From Blastocatellia bacterium (lineage in GTDB: Bacteria > Acidobacteriota > Blastocatellia > HR10 > J050), in contig JANWZE010000100.1 of assembly GCA_025054955.1 (NCBI GenBank), positions 1-60,197 on the forward strand: DNA of 60,197 nucleotides, in the 5' to 3' direction. Below the pieces are notes generated by a model. That model had not been told where the DNA came from. It did not search any database and saw nothing but the letters and a program-made list of their open reading frames with translations. Numbering within the stretch: the first letter of the stretch is position 1; every line of letters starts with the position of its first letter. A program made the translations under genes and the position numbers. This document shows, piece after piece, positions 28,707-37,228 of the stretch.

Positions 28707-29462
28707 ATGGAGACGATTCTGCGTGTCCACCAATTGACCAAATCATTCAACGGCACGATTGCGGTAGAGAACTTGAGCTTCGAGGTGGCGCGTGGCGAGA
28801 TCGTCGGTATACTGGGCGCTAACGGAGCGGGCAAATCCACCACGCTTCAGATGATCCTTGGCTTGGTTCGTCCCACGTCAGGACGCATCGAGGTGTTCGG
28901 GCAGGAGCTGGAGCAGCATCGCACCGAGATTTTGCAGCGCATGAACTTCACAGCCGTCAACGTCAACCTGCCGATGAACCTGCGCGTGTGGCAGAACCTC
29001 TGGGTCGCCGGTCGGCTCTATGGCGTTAATCATCTCAGTGAACGGATTGACACGCTGCTGGAGCTACTGGAGATTGCCCATCTGCGCGATACTGTGAGCG
29101 GCCAACTCTCCAGCGGTGAGCTGACGCGGCTAAACCTGTGCAAGGCGCTGTTGAATGATCCGGAACTGCTGTTGCTGGATGAACCGACGGCCAGCCTCGA
29201 CCCCAACATTGCCGACAAGGTTCGCAAGCTGCTAGTGCAGATTCAGCGCACACGCCGGATGACGATGCTCTATACCTCGCACAATATGCGCGACATCGAA
29301 GAAGTGTGTGATCGGATTCTGTTCCTGCACAACGGGCGGCTGCTGACGCAAGGGACACCAGAGCACGTCAAGGAGCAATTCGGCAGTCAGAGCCTCGAGG
29401 AAGTCTTCATCCGCATCGCGCGCAGCGGCGAAATTCTGATTGAGGGAGGTCGCTCATCATGA
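28707..29462 (+). CDS. ABC transporter ATP-binding protein (ABC-2 export type)
   Basis: The 251-residue protein contains Walker A (GANGAGKSTT), Q-loop region, signature LSSGELTRLNLCKA, Walker B LLLLDEPTASLD and the switch His in TSHNMRD. It is a NatA/CcmA-like ATPase for an ABC-2 exporter. The frame is open upstream through repeats; homology starts at METILRVHQLTKSFNG (28707), with an ATG four codons earlier as an alternative. It overlaps the permease gene by 4 bp (ATGA). The cargo is unknown. Confidence 0.92.
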   Translation: METILRVHQLTKSFNGTIAVENLSFEVARGEIVGILGANGAGKSTTLQMILGLVRPTSGRIEVFGQELEQHRTEILQRMNFTAVNVNLPMNLRVWQNLWVAGRLYGVNHLSERIDTLLELLEIAHLRDTVSGQLSSGELTRLNLCKALLNDPELLLLDEPTASLDPNIADKVRKLLVQIQRTRRMTMLYTSHNMRDIEEVCDRILFLHNGRLLTQGTPEHVKEQFGSQSLEEVFIRIARSGEILIEGGRSS

Positions 29463-30256
29463 ACCTGACGCGCGTCGGCGCGCTGGTCATGCGCTATGTG
29501 TTCGTTTATCGCCGCAACAAAATGCGGCTTGTTGAATTGTTTTTTTGGCCGCTGGTAGACCTCCTCGTCTGGGGCTATTTGACGATCTTCATTCAACAAA
29601 CCGGGCAGGGGGCGTTGCCACGGTTCATCACGTTTCTGATTGGCGCGATGATTTTTTGGGACCTGCTCTACCGCTCGCAGCAGGGCGTGACCGTGTCGTT
29701 TCTGGAAGATGTCTGGTCACGCAATCTGTTCAATGTCTTCTGCGCGCCGGTGCGCTTATCCGAATACATCGTAGGCACGTTTTTGGTGGGATTACTGCGG
29801 GTTGGCATCACGCTGATTCCACTGCTGACGCTGGCCTGGGGACTGTACCACTTTAACATCCTGGACGTAGGATTTTGGCTCATTCCGTTTATCGTCAATT
29901 TGCTTGTGCTAGGACTGACGCTGGGCATCGTGGCCACAGCGTTGATTATCCGCTATGGCGATTCTGTGCAAGTACTGGCTTGGGCTGTGCCGTTTTTCTT
30001 CCAACCATTCTCTGCTGTGTTTTATCCGGTGGATGTGCTGCCATCGTGGATGCAGGCGGTTGCCTATGCGCTGCCCAGCACGTATGTCTTTGAAGGGATG
30101 CGGGCTGTGATTCAGACAGGCGCCAGTTCATGGCAACTGTTGTTGATGGCCACTGGTATGAATGTCGCCTACCTGCTCCTGGCGATGGCGCTGCTCAGAC
30201 GTATGTTCAACCTGGCTCGTGATCGCGGCTTGTTGGGCAAGCTGGGTATCCAGTGA
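29459..30256 (+). CDS. ABC-2 type transporter permease
   Basis: The 265-residue product has six hydrophobic segments in the ABC-2 arrangement and the late motif PFFFQPFSAVFYPVDVLPSW, followed by ALPSTYVFEGMRAV, both typical of the family. With the preceding ATPase it forms a complete two-gene exporter for a lipid, polysaccharide or drug. Its ATG sits within the stop region of the ATPase gene. Its last codons are partly duplicated downstream (see 30231-30340). Confidence 0.9.
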   Translation: MNLTRVGALVMRYVFVYRRNKMRLVELFFWPLVDLLVWGYLTIFIQQTGQGALPRFITFLIGAMIFWDLLYRSQQGVTVSFLEDVWSRNLFNVFCAPVRLSEYIVGTFLVGLLRVGITLIPLLTLAWGLYHFNILDVGFWLIPFIVNLLVLGLTLGIVATALIIRYGDSVQVLAWAVPFFFQPFSAVFYPVDVLPSWMQAVAYALPSTYVFEGMRAVIQTGASSWQLLLMATGMNVAYLLLAMALLRRMFNLARDRGLLGKLGIQ

Positions 30257-30340
30257 ATAGGCGGCGACCTTCAAGCCCTGCTTGATGCTTTTCGTGAACA
30301 AGGGTGGGCTCGCCGGGCATCCAGTGAATGGGCTGCGGAG
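30231..30340. repeat. Duplicated 3' end of the permease gene, period 71 bp
   Basis: ATCCAGTGAATAGGC at 30248, containing the permease stop codon, recurs as ATCCAGTGAATGGGC at 30319 with similar flanks (GGGC-x3-C-x-GGG before it). This looks like a short tandem duplication of the gene end. Confidence 0.6.
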
Positions 30341-30362
30341 GGCGGCCTCAGTCAAGCCAGGA

Positions 30363-30391
30363 TTGATTCAATGGCGAAAGCGGTGTAGTAT
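30363..30391 (+). promoter_or_regulatory. Candidate sigma-70 promoter for the first phosphodiesterase gene
   Basis: TTGATT (30363-30368) and TAGTAT (30386-30391) are 17 bp apart, about 45 bp upstream of the start codon and its AAGGAG. This suggests the phosphodiesterase genes form a unit separate from the ABC exporter. Confidence 0.45.
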
Positions 30392-30435
30392 AGGCCGACC
30401 TTTTCCACAAGCATGTTGTTAAGGAGACGGTGTTG

Positions 30436-32124
30436 ATGTCAAATAAGGTTGTTATCGTTGGATTGGACGGTGGCGCGTTTTCGACTTTGCAACCGTGGAT
30501 GGACGCCGGTCATCTGCCAAACCTGCAACGCATGATGCAGACCGGCGTCAGCGGCGACCTACAATCAGTCATTCCACCGGTGACGGCGCCCGCTTGGGTT
30601 TCGTTCATGACCGGAAAGAATCCAGGCAAACACGGCGTCTATTATTTCACTACGCGAGATAAGACGACGGGCCGAGAAGTCCCTGTCAGCGCTTCTTCGC
30701 GGACGGGCAAAACGCTCTGGGAACTGTTAAGCGACAGTGGTAAAACTGTCCTCGTGCTGAATGTGCCGACCACCTATCCGCCGACGCCGGTCAACGGCGT
30801 GCTGATTGCTGATTTCCTTACGCCGAAAGGTAAACGTGATTTCGTTTATCCCAACGAGCTGCTGGACGAGATCGAAAGCCGATTCGGCCCCTATCCGCTC
30901 TATCTGAAGACGCCGGTCTTCGCCGCCAATCTATCTGAATCAAATGTGGAGAGCTTCCTGGCCGAATTGTACCAAGAACTCCGCTACAAAATGGCGGTGA
31001 TGGACTATTTGATGGAGCGGTACGCGCCTGATTTTTCGATGGTCCACCTGTGGGGAACTGACCGGGCGCAACATGAACTATGGAACTTATTCGACGCCAA
31101 TCATCCGCGATATAACGCCAAGTTGGCAGCGCGTTGCCAGCCGAAGATCATTCAATACTTCTCGGCGGTGGATGCCGCGCTCGGCCAATTGCAGCAGCGA
31201 TTGGATGAGGACACCACGCTGATTGTCATGTCCGATCACGGGTTCGGGCCGATTCACCGGTTCATTGATCTGAATGTTTGGCTGTTGCAGCATGGGTTCA
31301 TCGCGATCAAGCCGACGCTCGTATCTCAGTTGCGATTGTGGGCTTGGAAATTGGGAATCACCAACGAATTGTTCTTGAAATTGCTGCTTGGCCTTGTCAA
31401 ATTAGGAATACGCTTGCCCGATCGCACGCCGGCCGATGCCGTCAACCTTGTTCGTGAAGATGGGTTCCAACCGTTGCTCTCGCTCAATGATGTGGATTGG
31501 TCGAAAACAAAAGCCTATGCCAAGTTCGGCCTTGGCCAGATCGTCATCAATCTAGCTGGCCGCGACGCCAAAGGCTCTGTGCAGCCTGGCGAGGAGTACC
31601 GGCAGGTCCGCGATGAGATCATCGAGCGATTGAAGACATTGCGCGATCCAGACACCGGTCAACTGATCGGCGGAGAAATTTACACCAAGGAAGATGCCTA
31701 TCACGGTGAGTTTCTCGACCAAGCGCCCGACATCACCTTCCTGCCGCTGGAGAACAATTACATGGCCAATATCCTGGTCGGCTTCAGCACACGGCGCTGG
31801 ATCATGGATATTCCAGCGTTGTTTGGCAATCATCGGCTCAACGGCATCTTCATTGCGCAGGGTCAACACCTGGCCAAAGGACGCCGACTGCATGGCGCAC
31901 GGATTATTGACATCGCGCCGACCGTGCTCTATTTGATGGGTCAAAAAATTCCGACCGACATGGACGGCGCTGTGCTCACCGAAGCGTTCACCGATGAGTT
32001 CCTCAACCATCAGGCAATTGAATGGACTGAGCCGAGCCAATCGCTGGCTACGACCGCGCCATCGTTGACACAGGACGATGAAGCGACCATCATCGAGCGA
32101 TTGAAAGGACTCGGCTATTTATAG
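30436..32124 (+). CDS. Alkaline-phosphatase-superfamily type I phosphodiesterase / nucleotide pyrophosphatase, paralog 1
   Basis: The 562-residue protein has the metal and nucleophile motifs of the family: VIVGLDGGAF (first Asp), PPVTAPAWVSFMTGKNPG (predicted Thr nucleophile), LWGTDRAQH, MSDHGFGPIHR, and GNHRLNGIFIAQG with the late metal His. No signal peptide is seen, so it is cytoplasmic or exported by other means. Substrates could be nucleotide sugars, phosphodiesters or polar lipid heads. The ATG at 30436 follows AAGGAG by 9 nt. A paralog with the same order of motifs lies at 33402-35129, separated by a propeller protein gene. Confidence 0.88.
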   Translation: MSNKVVIVGLDGGAFSTLQPWMDAGHLPNLQRMMQTGVSGDLQSVIPPVTAPAWVSFMTGKNPGKHGVYYFTTRDKTTGREVPVSASSRTGKTLWELLSDSGKTVLVLNVPTTYPPTPVNGVLIADFLTPKGKRDFVYPNELLDEIESRFGPYPLYLKTPVFAANLSESNVESFLAELYQELRYKMAVMDYLMERYAPDFSMVHLWGTDRAQHELWNLFDANHPRYNAKLAARCQPKIIQYFSAVDAALGQLQQRLDEDTTLIVMSDHGFGPIHRFIDLNVWLLQHGFIAIKPTLVSQLRLWAWKLGITNELFLKLLLGLVKLGIRLPDRTPADAVNLVREDGFQPLLSLNDVDWSKTKAYAKFGLGQIVINLAGRDAKGSVQPGEEYRQVRDEIIERLKTLRDPDTGQLIGGEIYTKEDAYHGEFLDQAPDITFLPLENNYMANILVGFSTRRWIMDIPALFGNHRLNGIFIAQGQHLAKGRRLHGARIIDIAPTVLYLMGQKIPTDMDGAVLTEAFTDEFLNHQAIEWTEPSQSLATTAPSLTQDDEATIIERLKGLGYL

Positions 32125-32205
32125 AAATTTGCTACGACGTCAGGAACGAACGAGGCAATGCGACAACTACTGAACGTCTCTGTGCTTCTGGAGCGGTGAC
32201 GGCGT

Positions 32206-33348
32206 ATGCCATTACGCTGGAGGCCGGTCATGACCGGCGGGTTTGGCAATCCGAATAACAAAAACATCCGCGCCTTGGTCGAGTTCAACGGTTATCTCTA
32301 CGCCATCACGTCAAACGGTCGTGATGGCGGCGAAGTCCATCGTTCGCCGACGGGCGAATCCAATAGTTGGGAAAAAGTTGTTGACCAATCATTCCGCGCC
32401 TTTGGCAATCGCCGGCGGCGGCCGCTTCGTTCGCTTCATGTGTTCAACGGGTCGTTGTTTGTCGGCACTGGCATGGGAGCGCAAATCTGGCGCTCAGAGG
32501 ATGGCGTCCGGTGGCGATGTGTCGTGGAGGATGGATTTGGTCAGGGGCTTCGTAACTTCTCCGTGCGCGCGCTCGAAGTGTTCAATGGCCATCTTTTCGC
32601 CGGAACCGGCGCGGAATTCTTCGGCTCAGCCGGCGTCTACAGCTCGGCTGAAGGCGACATCTGGCAACGAGTCGCCTGCGATGGATTCCGCTCGCCACCG
32701 GGCAACAACATCGTGTATGCGCTGGGCCGGTTTGACAATCATCTGTACGCTGGCACGTTCAACGTGCTGACTGGAGCGGCTGCCTATCGCACGCGCGACG
32801 GTCGTTCGTGGCAGTTAGTCGCAGCGCGTGGACTCGGCCATCGCGGCAATCTCTACATCTACCAGTTCTGCGCCTACCAACCGAGCCCTGCTGTGCCAGC
32901 TCGACTCGTCGTCACAACGGGCGGTAATCCGCGTGGCGGCGAAGCGTGGGCGTTCGATGGCCAACGCTGGAGCATGTTCGCTCCCAAAGGATTCGGCAAA
33001 TGGCGCAACTCTGATCTGTGGGCAGCAGGCCAGTTTGGCGATGACTTTTATATCGGCACATGGAAATATCCGATCAAGCGGGCACACGATAATGGCGCGG
33101 AGCTGTGGCGATTGGATGGCGCTACCGGACAGTGGCATCCAGAGACTACCGACGGCATGGGCAATCCCGACAATGACGGTATTCGGTTGCTCGTGTCATG
33201 GCGCGGCGCGCTCTACGCCTCATTGCACAACCGGAGAACCGGCGCAGAATTGTGGCGCGGAGAACCGGAGCCGGTGGATTCGGCCAAGCAAAACCAGGCA
33301 GGCGCAGAGTCACTGACAGCATCGGTCAACCGGCCGAATGCGCCATGA
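32206..33348 (+). CDS. Predicted seven-bladed beta-propeller protein
   Basis: The 380-residue sequence divides into seven repeats of about 45-55 residues. Each has the pattern R-x-L-x-x-FNG-x-LY-x-GT, then G-(A/G)E-x-W-R-x-x-DG-x-x-W and DGFG, for example VFNGSLFVGTGMGAQIWRSE and ALEVFNGHLFAGTGAEFFGS. Seven blades suggest a closed propeller. I do not recognise a named family, and no catalytic motif stands out. There is no signal peptide from this start. It lies between two phosphodiesterase paralogs on the same strand with gaps of 81 and 53 bp, so co-transcription and a binding or regulatory role for those enzymes are plausible. Confidence 0.8.
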   Translation: MPLRWRPVMTGGFGNPNNKNIRALVEFNGYLYAITSNGRDGGEVHRSPTGESNSWEKVVDQSFRAFGNRRRRPLRSLHVFNGSLFVGTGMGAQIWRSEDGVRWRCVVEDGFGQGLRNFSVRALEVFNGHLFAGTGAEFFGSAGVYSSAEGDIWQRVACDGFRSPPGNNIVYALGRFDNHLYAGTFNVLTGAAAYRTRDGRSWQLVAARGLGHRGNLYIYQFCAYQPSPAVPARLVVTTGGNPRGGEAWAFDGQRWSMFAPKGFGKWRNSDLWAAGQFGDDFYIGTWKYPIKRAHDNGAELWRLDGATGQWHPETTDGMGNPDNDGIRLLVSWRGALYASLHNRRTGAELWRGEPEPVDSAKQNQAGAESLTASVNRPNAP

Positions 33349-33401
33349 CTTGATTTCAGTGGAGCGCGACGCGAGCGTCACACCACAGCGCAAGGAACAA
33401 A

Positions 33402-35129
33402 ATGAAACAAAAAGTGATTGTCATCGGCTTAGACGGCGGCACGCTGCGACTGCTCAAACCGTGGATGGATCAAGGACTGCTGCCTCATCTGAAACAGATC
33501 GAACAGGCCGGCTTCAGCGCTTCCCTGCAGTCCACCATTCCGCCGGTCACCATTCCAGCCTGGCCGTGTTTTATGACGGGCAAGAATCCGGGCAAACACG
33601 GCGTGCATTTCTTCTTCCGTCCCAAGCTGGGCAGCTATGAAGAGATACCGATTAACTCGACCTCGCTGGATGCCAGCACGCTCTGGGAGCTGCTCAGTCG
33701 TGACGGGTATCGCGTGGCTGTGCTAAACGTGCCGGGCACCTATCCGCCACAAAAGGTCAACGGCGTGCTCATCAGCGATCTGAGGCTCAGCGCCGAGCAT
33801 GCCCCCATGACCTATCCGGCCAACCTGCTGGAGGAAATCGAGCAACGCTTCGGCCCATACCGGTTGGCCATCCAGACGCCGGCAGCGTTGCTGGCCAACC
33901 AATCGCGCGTCAACATTGATTACTTCTTGCGCGAGTGCCGCGAGATTCTCGACTACAAATGTCACGTCGCCGCCTGGTTGATGGATCGCTATGCGTTCGA
34001 TTTCGTCATGCTGCATCTGTTGGAAACGGATCGGCTTCAGCATTGGCTATGGAACTTGCTCGATCCCACTCATCCCAAACATGACCCGGCGATGGCGCGG
34101 CGATACTACGACCCGATACTGACGTTTTATCGCACCCTGGATGACCATATCGGCACGCTCAGGCACAAAGCAGGGCCGACAGCGACAATCCTGGTGATGT
34201 CTGATCATGGATTCGGCCCTGGCCATCGCGCCGTTGATCTGGCCACCTGGTTATTACAGGAAGGATACCTGACAATCAAAAACACGCCGGTCTCGCAGTT
34301 GAAATATCGCCTGTGGCAACGGGGATGGACGCCGGGCACGCTGGCGCGATTTCTCCTCACACATGTGACGAATACCCGTCTCACTCACCCTGCCATCACG
34401 CGCATCTCCACGTGGGCACTGGCACGAGGCCGCCCACGCGCGGTCAACCGACTGCGACAAACGATCAGTCCGATTTTTCTCTCCAGCCGCGACATTGATT
34501 GGACGCGCACGAAAGCATTCTGCCTGCGCGGGCCTGGCCAAATCAGGATCAACCTGAAAGACCGCGAACCGCACGGCATCGTCCAACGTGGCGCTGAGTA
34601 TGAAGCGTTGACGCAAGAGATCGCAGAGAAGCTGAGCCAGTTGCGTGACCCTGAAACCGATCAACCCATCAACGGACAAGTCTACATCAAAGAGCGCGTC
34701 TATCGCGGTCCGCATCTGGACGAGCTACCCGACATCACGTTTGTGCCGCTGGAAAGCGGTTACTCAGCCGTCAACCTGGTTGATTTCAAATCGAACAAGA
34801 TCGTACTTGAGGACATTTTGGCCACCGGTATACATCGTTCGGATGGTTTGCTGATAGCCAGTGGTCCGGCCATTCGACCAGGCGCAACGCTTGCCCACGC
34901 GAACCTGGTGGACCTAGCGCCAACGATCCTCTACCTGATGGGATGCGAAATTCCCGCTGACATGGACGGCGCGGTTCTGACCGACATGTTCACCGAATCA
35001 TTTCTCCGAGCGAACGCTATCCGCCTTGGCCGGGAAGTTTCACAGCCAATCGTTCAACCACACGAGGTCTCAGCCTACGACGAAGAAAAAGTTCTCGAAC
35101 GACTGCGCGGCTGGGGCTATATTGATTGA
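33402..35129 (+). CDS. Alkaline-phosphatase-superfamily type I phosphodiesterase / nucleotide pyrophosphatase, paralog 2
   Basis: The 575-residue product mirrors the gene at 30436-32124: VIVIGLDGGTLRLLKPWMDQ, PPVTIPAWPCFMTGKNPG (nucleophile Thr), LLETDRLQHWLW, MSDHGFGPGHR, GIHRSDGLLIASG and the C-terminal DLAPTILYLMG. Both end with the same short EKVLERLRGWGY-type tail. AAGGA lies 6-7 nt before the ATG. The two enzymes probably arose by duplication and may act on related phosphodiesters. The central part between the metal motifs is the most diverged and likely sets specificity. Confidence 0.88.
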   Translation: MKQKVIVIGLDGGTLRLLKPWMDQGLLPHLKQIEQAGFSASLQSTIPPVTIPAWPCFMTGKNPGKHGVHFFFRPKLGSYEEIPINSTSLDASTLWELLSRDGYRVAVLNVPGTYPPQKVNGVLISDLRLSAEHAPMTYPANLLEEIEQRFGPYRLAIQTPAALLANQSRVNIDYFLRECREILDYKCHVAAWLMDRYAFDFVMLHLLETDRLQHWLWNLLDPTHPKHDPAMARRYYDPILTFYRTLDDHIGTLRHKAGPTATILVMSDHGFGPGHRAVDLATWLLQEGYLTIKNTPVSQLKYRLWQRGWTPGTLARFLLTHVTNTRLTHPAITRISTWALARGRPRAVNRLRQTISPIFLSSRDIDWTRTKAFCLRGPGQIRINLKDREPHGIVQRGAEYEALTQEIAEKLSQLRDPETDQPINGQVYIKERVYRGPHLDELPDITFVPLESGYSAVNLVDFKSNKIVLEDILATGIHRSDGLLIASGPAIRPGATLAHANLVDLAPTILYLMGCEIPADMDGAVLTDMFTESFLRANAIRLGREVSQPIVQPHEVSAYDEEKVLERLRGWGYID

Positions 35130-35526
35130 GCCTGCTTGATTGCAACTGACCCTCTCACACCAAGCCAGAATGGCGTCACGTGAAGAAAAAATAGCACGCA
35201 GATGACGCAGCTCGCGCCGATCAACGCGGAGCAGAACGCGGCGGAACACCCTCCCTATCGGCGTTTTCCGCGCCACGAGAGCGGCCTGCGAATGAGTTTA
35301 TCCTGGGAGCGCACTTCCAGCGTGCATGAGCCGGCAAGATGCGGGGCCACCAGGCTGAAGAAAGGCAATTGAAAATCGCTTAGCCTTTTTCGCGCACATG
35401 TGGGCTTGTCGCTCAAAGCTGAATCTATCGCGAGTCCGCATACCATTACCCACCGGCGCTGCACAAATCGGAACCGCCACAACCCAGGACAATAGGGTAA
35501 ACGGGTCTACCTGAAGGGTGTGAAGG
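35130..35526. other. Non-coding gap with one end of a dispersed repeat
   Basis: At 35360-35382 the sequence GAAAGGCAATTGAAAATCGCTTA matches (one base shorter) the right end of the 53890-54171 element, and GCTGAATCT follows in both. No opposite end is visible, so this is a solo or truncated copy. No gene is supported between these convergent genes. Confidence 0.55.
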
Positions 35527-37170
35527 TTATTGGGCGAGGTTAGGAGAAGACCGCTCATCAGCCTGGGGCTTGACGGTTCCGGTTTCTGCAGCCGGTGATG
35601 GGGCCGGTGACGCCTCCAATACCTGATAGACCGTGGTGAATTTGTCAGAAAAAACCCGTTTCATGCGTGGGCTGGCGTCGGCAATCTCCATGAACTCATC
35701 ATGCTTATTATCGGTGATGACATACTGGCAGCCGAACGTATGCAGAATCTCGTCCTCCGGCTGCTTGACTTTGCCGCGTGTAATCGCTTCCCAGCGACGA
35801 AACAGCCGCTCGTCCTTCAACCGCATGAAGTCTGGATCAAGTCCGACCAGATAGGTATTGTGCGTGTTGTAGAAAAATAGCATGGGGAAGTCATCCCAGT
35901 CGGTATGGAAGACGGTGGAGCCAGCCGGTGTGTTTTGGGCGAGCCACAGGGCGCCTCCCTTGTAGGCCTCCGAGGGCGGCCGGTCAGCAATATCTTCACG
36001 TACAGCACGGATGCTCCGTTGGCAGGCCAACAGCACAAGCAACATCAGCGCAACAAAGCTCACCACGCGCACTTCGTTCCTCAGAAGCCGCGAGAAATCC
36101 AGATTCTTCAGCGCGTCCCGCAGCGAAAAAGCCAGTAGCATGATGGCCGTTGGCGGGAAATACTCAACAAAACGCCGCGACTTGAGCAGCAGGAAAAAAT
36201 ACATGGTTGACGTGAGCAACCAGAACAAGCGCGGCTTATCCTTGAGCCATTCATCGCGATTCGTAATCAACAAGGATGTCAGGTATGACAACACAGCGAC
36301 CAAGGAGAGCGTCAAAAACAACCACGAATTGTACGGATACCACTCCGAGCCGACCGAGGTTTGATACTCCGTCGCAAATAACTTGGGGACGACATGATTC
36401 CACATGAACACGAGATTGCGCGGGAAATACGGGTGCAGGACCAGACCGGCGATCAGCCCAACGCCGAGCGCCACGATCAATCTGTACTCGATCTTTCTTT
36501 CGACGATGTAGTGTGTGGCGACGCCAAACAACACCAGCGGAATCAAAATGGGAAAGCTGTTATACGCCAACACAAACACAGCCGCCAAAACGGCCAGCCC
36601 CACCCCGTTGCGCGTCATCAGGAAGTGGAATGCAATCAACTGAAGCGCGAGGCTCAGACTTTGTCCGCGCGGCATGCTCATGCGATAGAGGAACGGACTG
36701 GATGAAGCAAACAACATAATCAACCAGAACAGCGGATATCGAATCCCATATCGCCAGATCACCAGATAGAAGACGGTGAAGGTCACCGAGGCAAAGGCAA
36801 CCGGCGCCAACTTGGCAGCCAATCGCAAATCGCCAACCCAGGTGAAAGGAATTTGCAAAACGTGCATCAACCAGTGATGATCGGTGTAACCGGCTTCATC
36901 CAGCACGGTAAACTTCAGCCAAGGAAACGGCACCGTCCAGCCATGCTCGCGCATCAACTGAGCCATTTTGATGTGATAGTAACCGTCATAGTCCACAATG
37001 TTGGGTCCGGCAAATTGAATGTACGCTAACAACGTGCCGGAGAGGATCAAGGCAACCGCCCCATGCATCAACCATGCAACGCGCACACGGCCCAGGCTCC
37101 ACGATCTTGCAGCGGCTGTCCATGCTCGAAGTTTTTCCGTACTTTCCATCTTTCCATCCACTTTCATCAT
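35527..37170 (-). CDS. GT-C fold membrane glycosyltransferase-like protein (STT3/AglB-like)
   Basis: The 547-residue protein has about eleven transmembrane helices and a soluble C-terminal domain of about 130 residues. After the first helix comes a luminal acidic motif NIVDYDGYYHIKMAQLMREH (the DxD-like position of oligosaccharyltransferases and GT-C enzymes), then GYTDHHWLMHVLQIP. These features suggest transfer of a glycan from a polyprenyl carrier outside the membrane. The C-terminal domain contains GGALWLAQNTPAGSTVFHTD and GCQYVITDNKHDEF, a pattern shared with many GT-C proteins. Starts at 37170, 37167 or 37149 are possible. The GT2 and radical SAM genes upstream on the same strand support a glycan or glycopeptide pathway. 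Confidence 0.75.
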   Translation of the reverse strand: MMKVDGKMESTEKLRAWTAAARSWSLGRVRVAWLMHGAVALILSGTLLAYIQFAGPNIVDYDGYYHIKMAQLMREHGWTVPFPWLKFTVLDEAGYTDHHWLMHVLQIPFTWVGDLRLAAKLAPVAFASVTFTVFYLVIWRYGIRYPLFWLIMLFASSSPFLYRMSMPRGQSLSLALQLIAFHFLMTRNGVGLAVLAAVFVLAYNSFPILIPLVLFGVATHYIVERKIEYRLIVALGVGLIAGLVLHPYFPRNLVFMWNHVVPKLFATEYQTSVGSEWYPYNSWLFLTLSLVAVLSYLTSLLITNRDEWLKDKPRLFWLLTSTMYFFLLLKSRRFVEYFPPTAIMLLAFSLRDALKNLDFSRLLRNEVRVVSFVALMLLVLLACQRSIRAVREDIADRPPSEAYKGGALWLAQNTPAGSTVFHTDWDDFPMLFFYNTHNTYLVGLDPDFMRLKDERLFRRWEAITRGKVKQPEDEILHTFGCQYVITDNKHDEFMEIADASPRMKRVFSDKFTTVYQVLEASPAPSPAAETGTVKPQADERSSPNLAQ

Positions 37171-37228
37171 GCGCTTTCGGGCATGCTCAATTATTTGCCA
37201 ATGAGGGTGGCAAAAGCCAGAAAACAAA

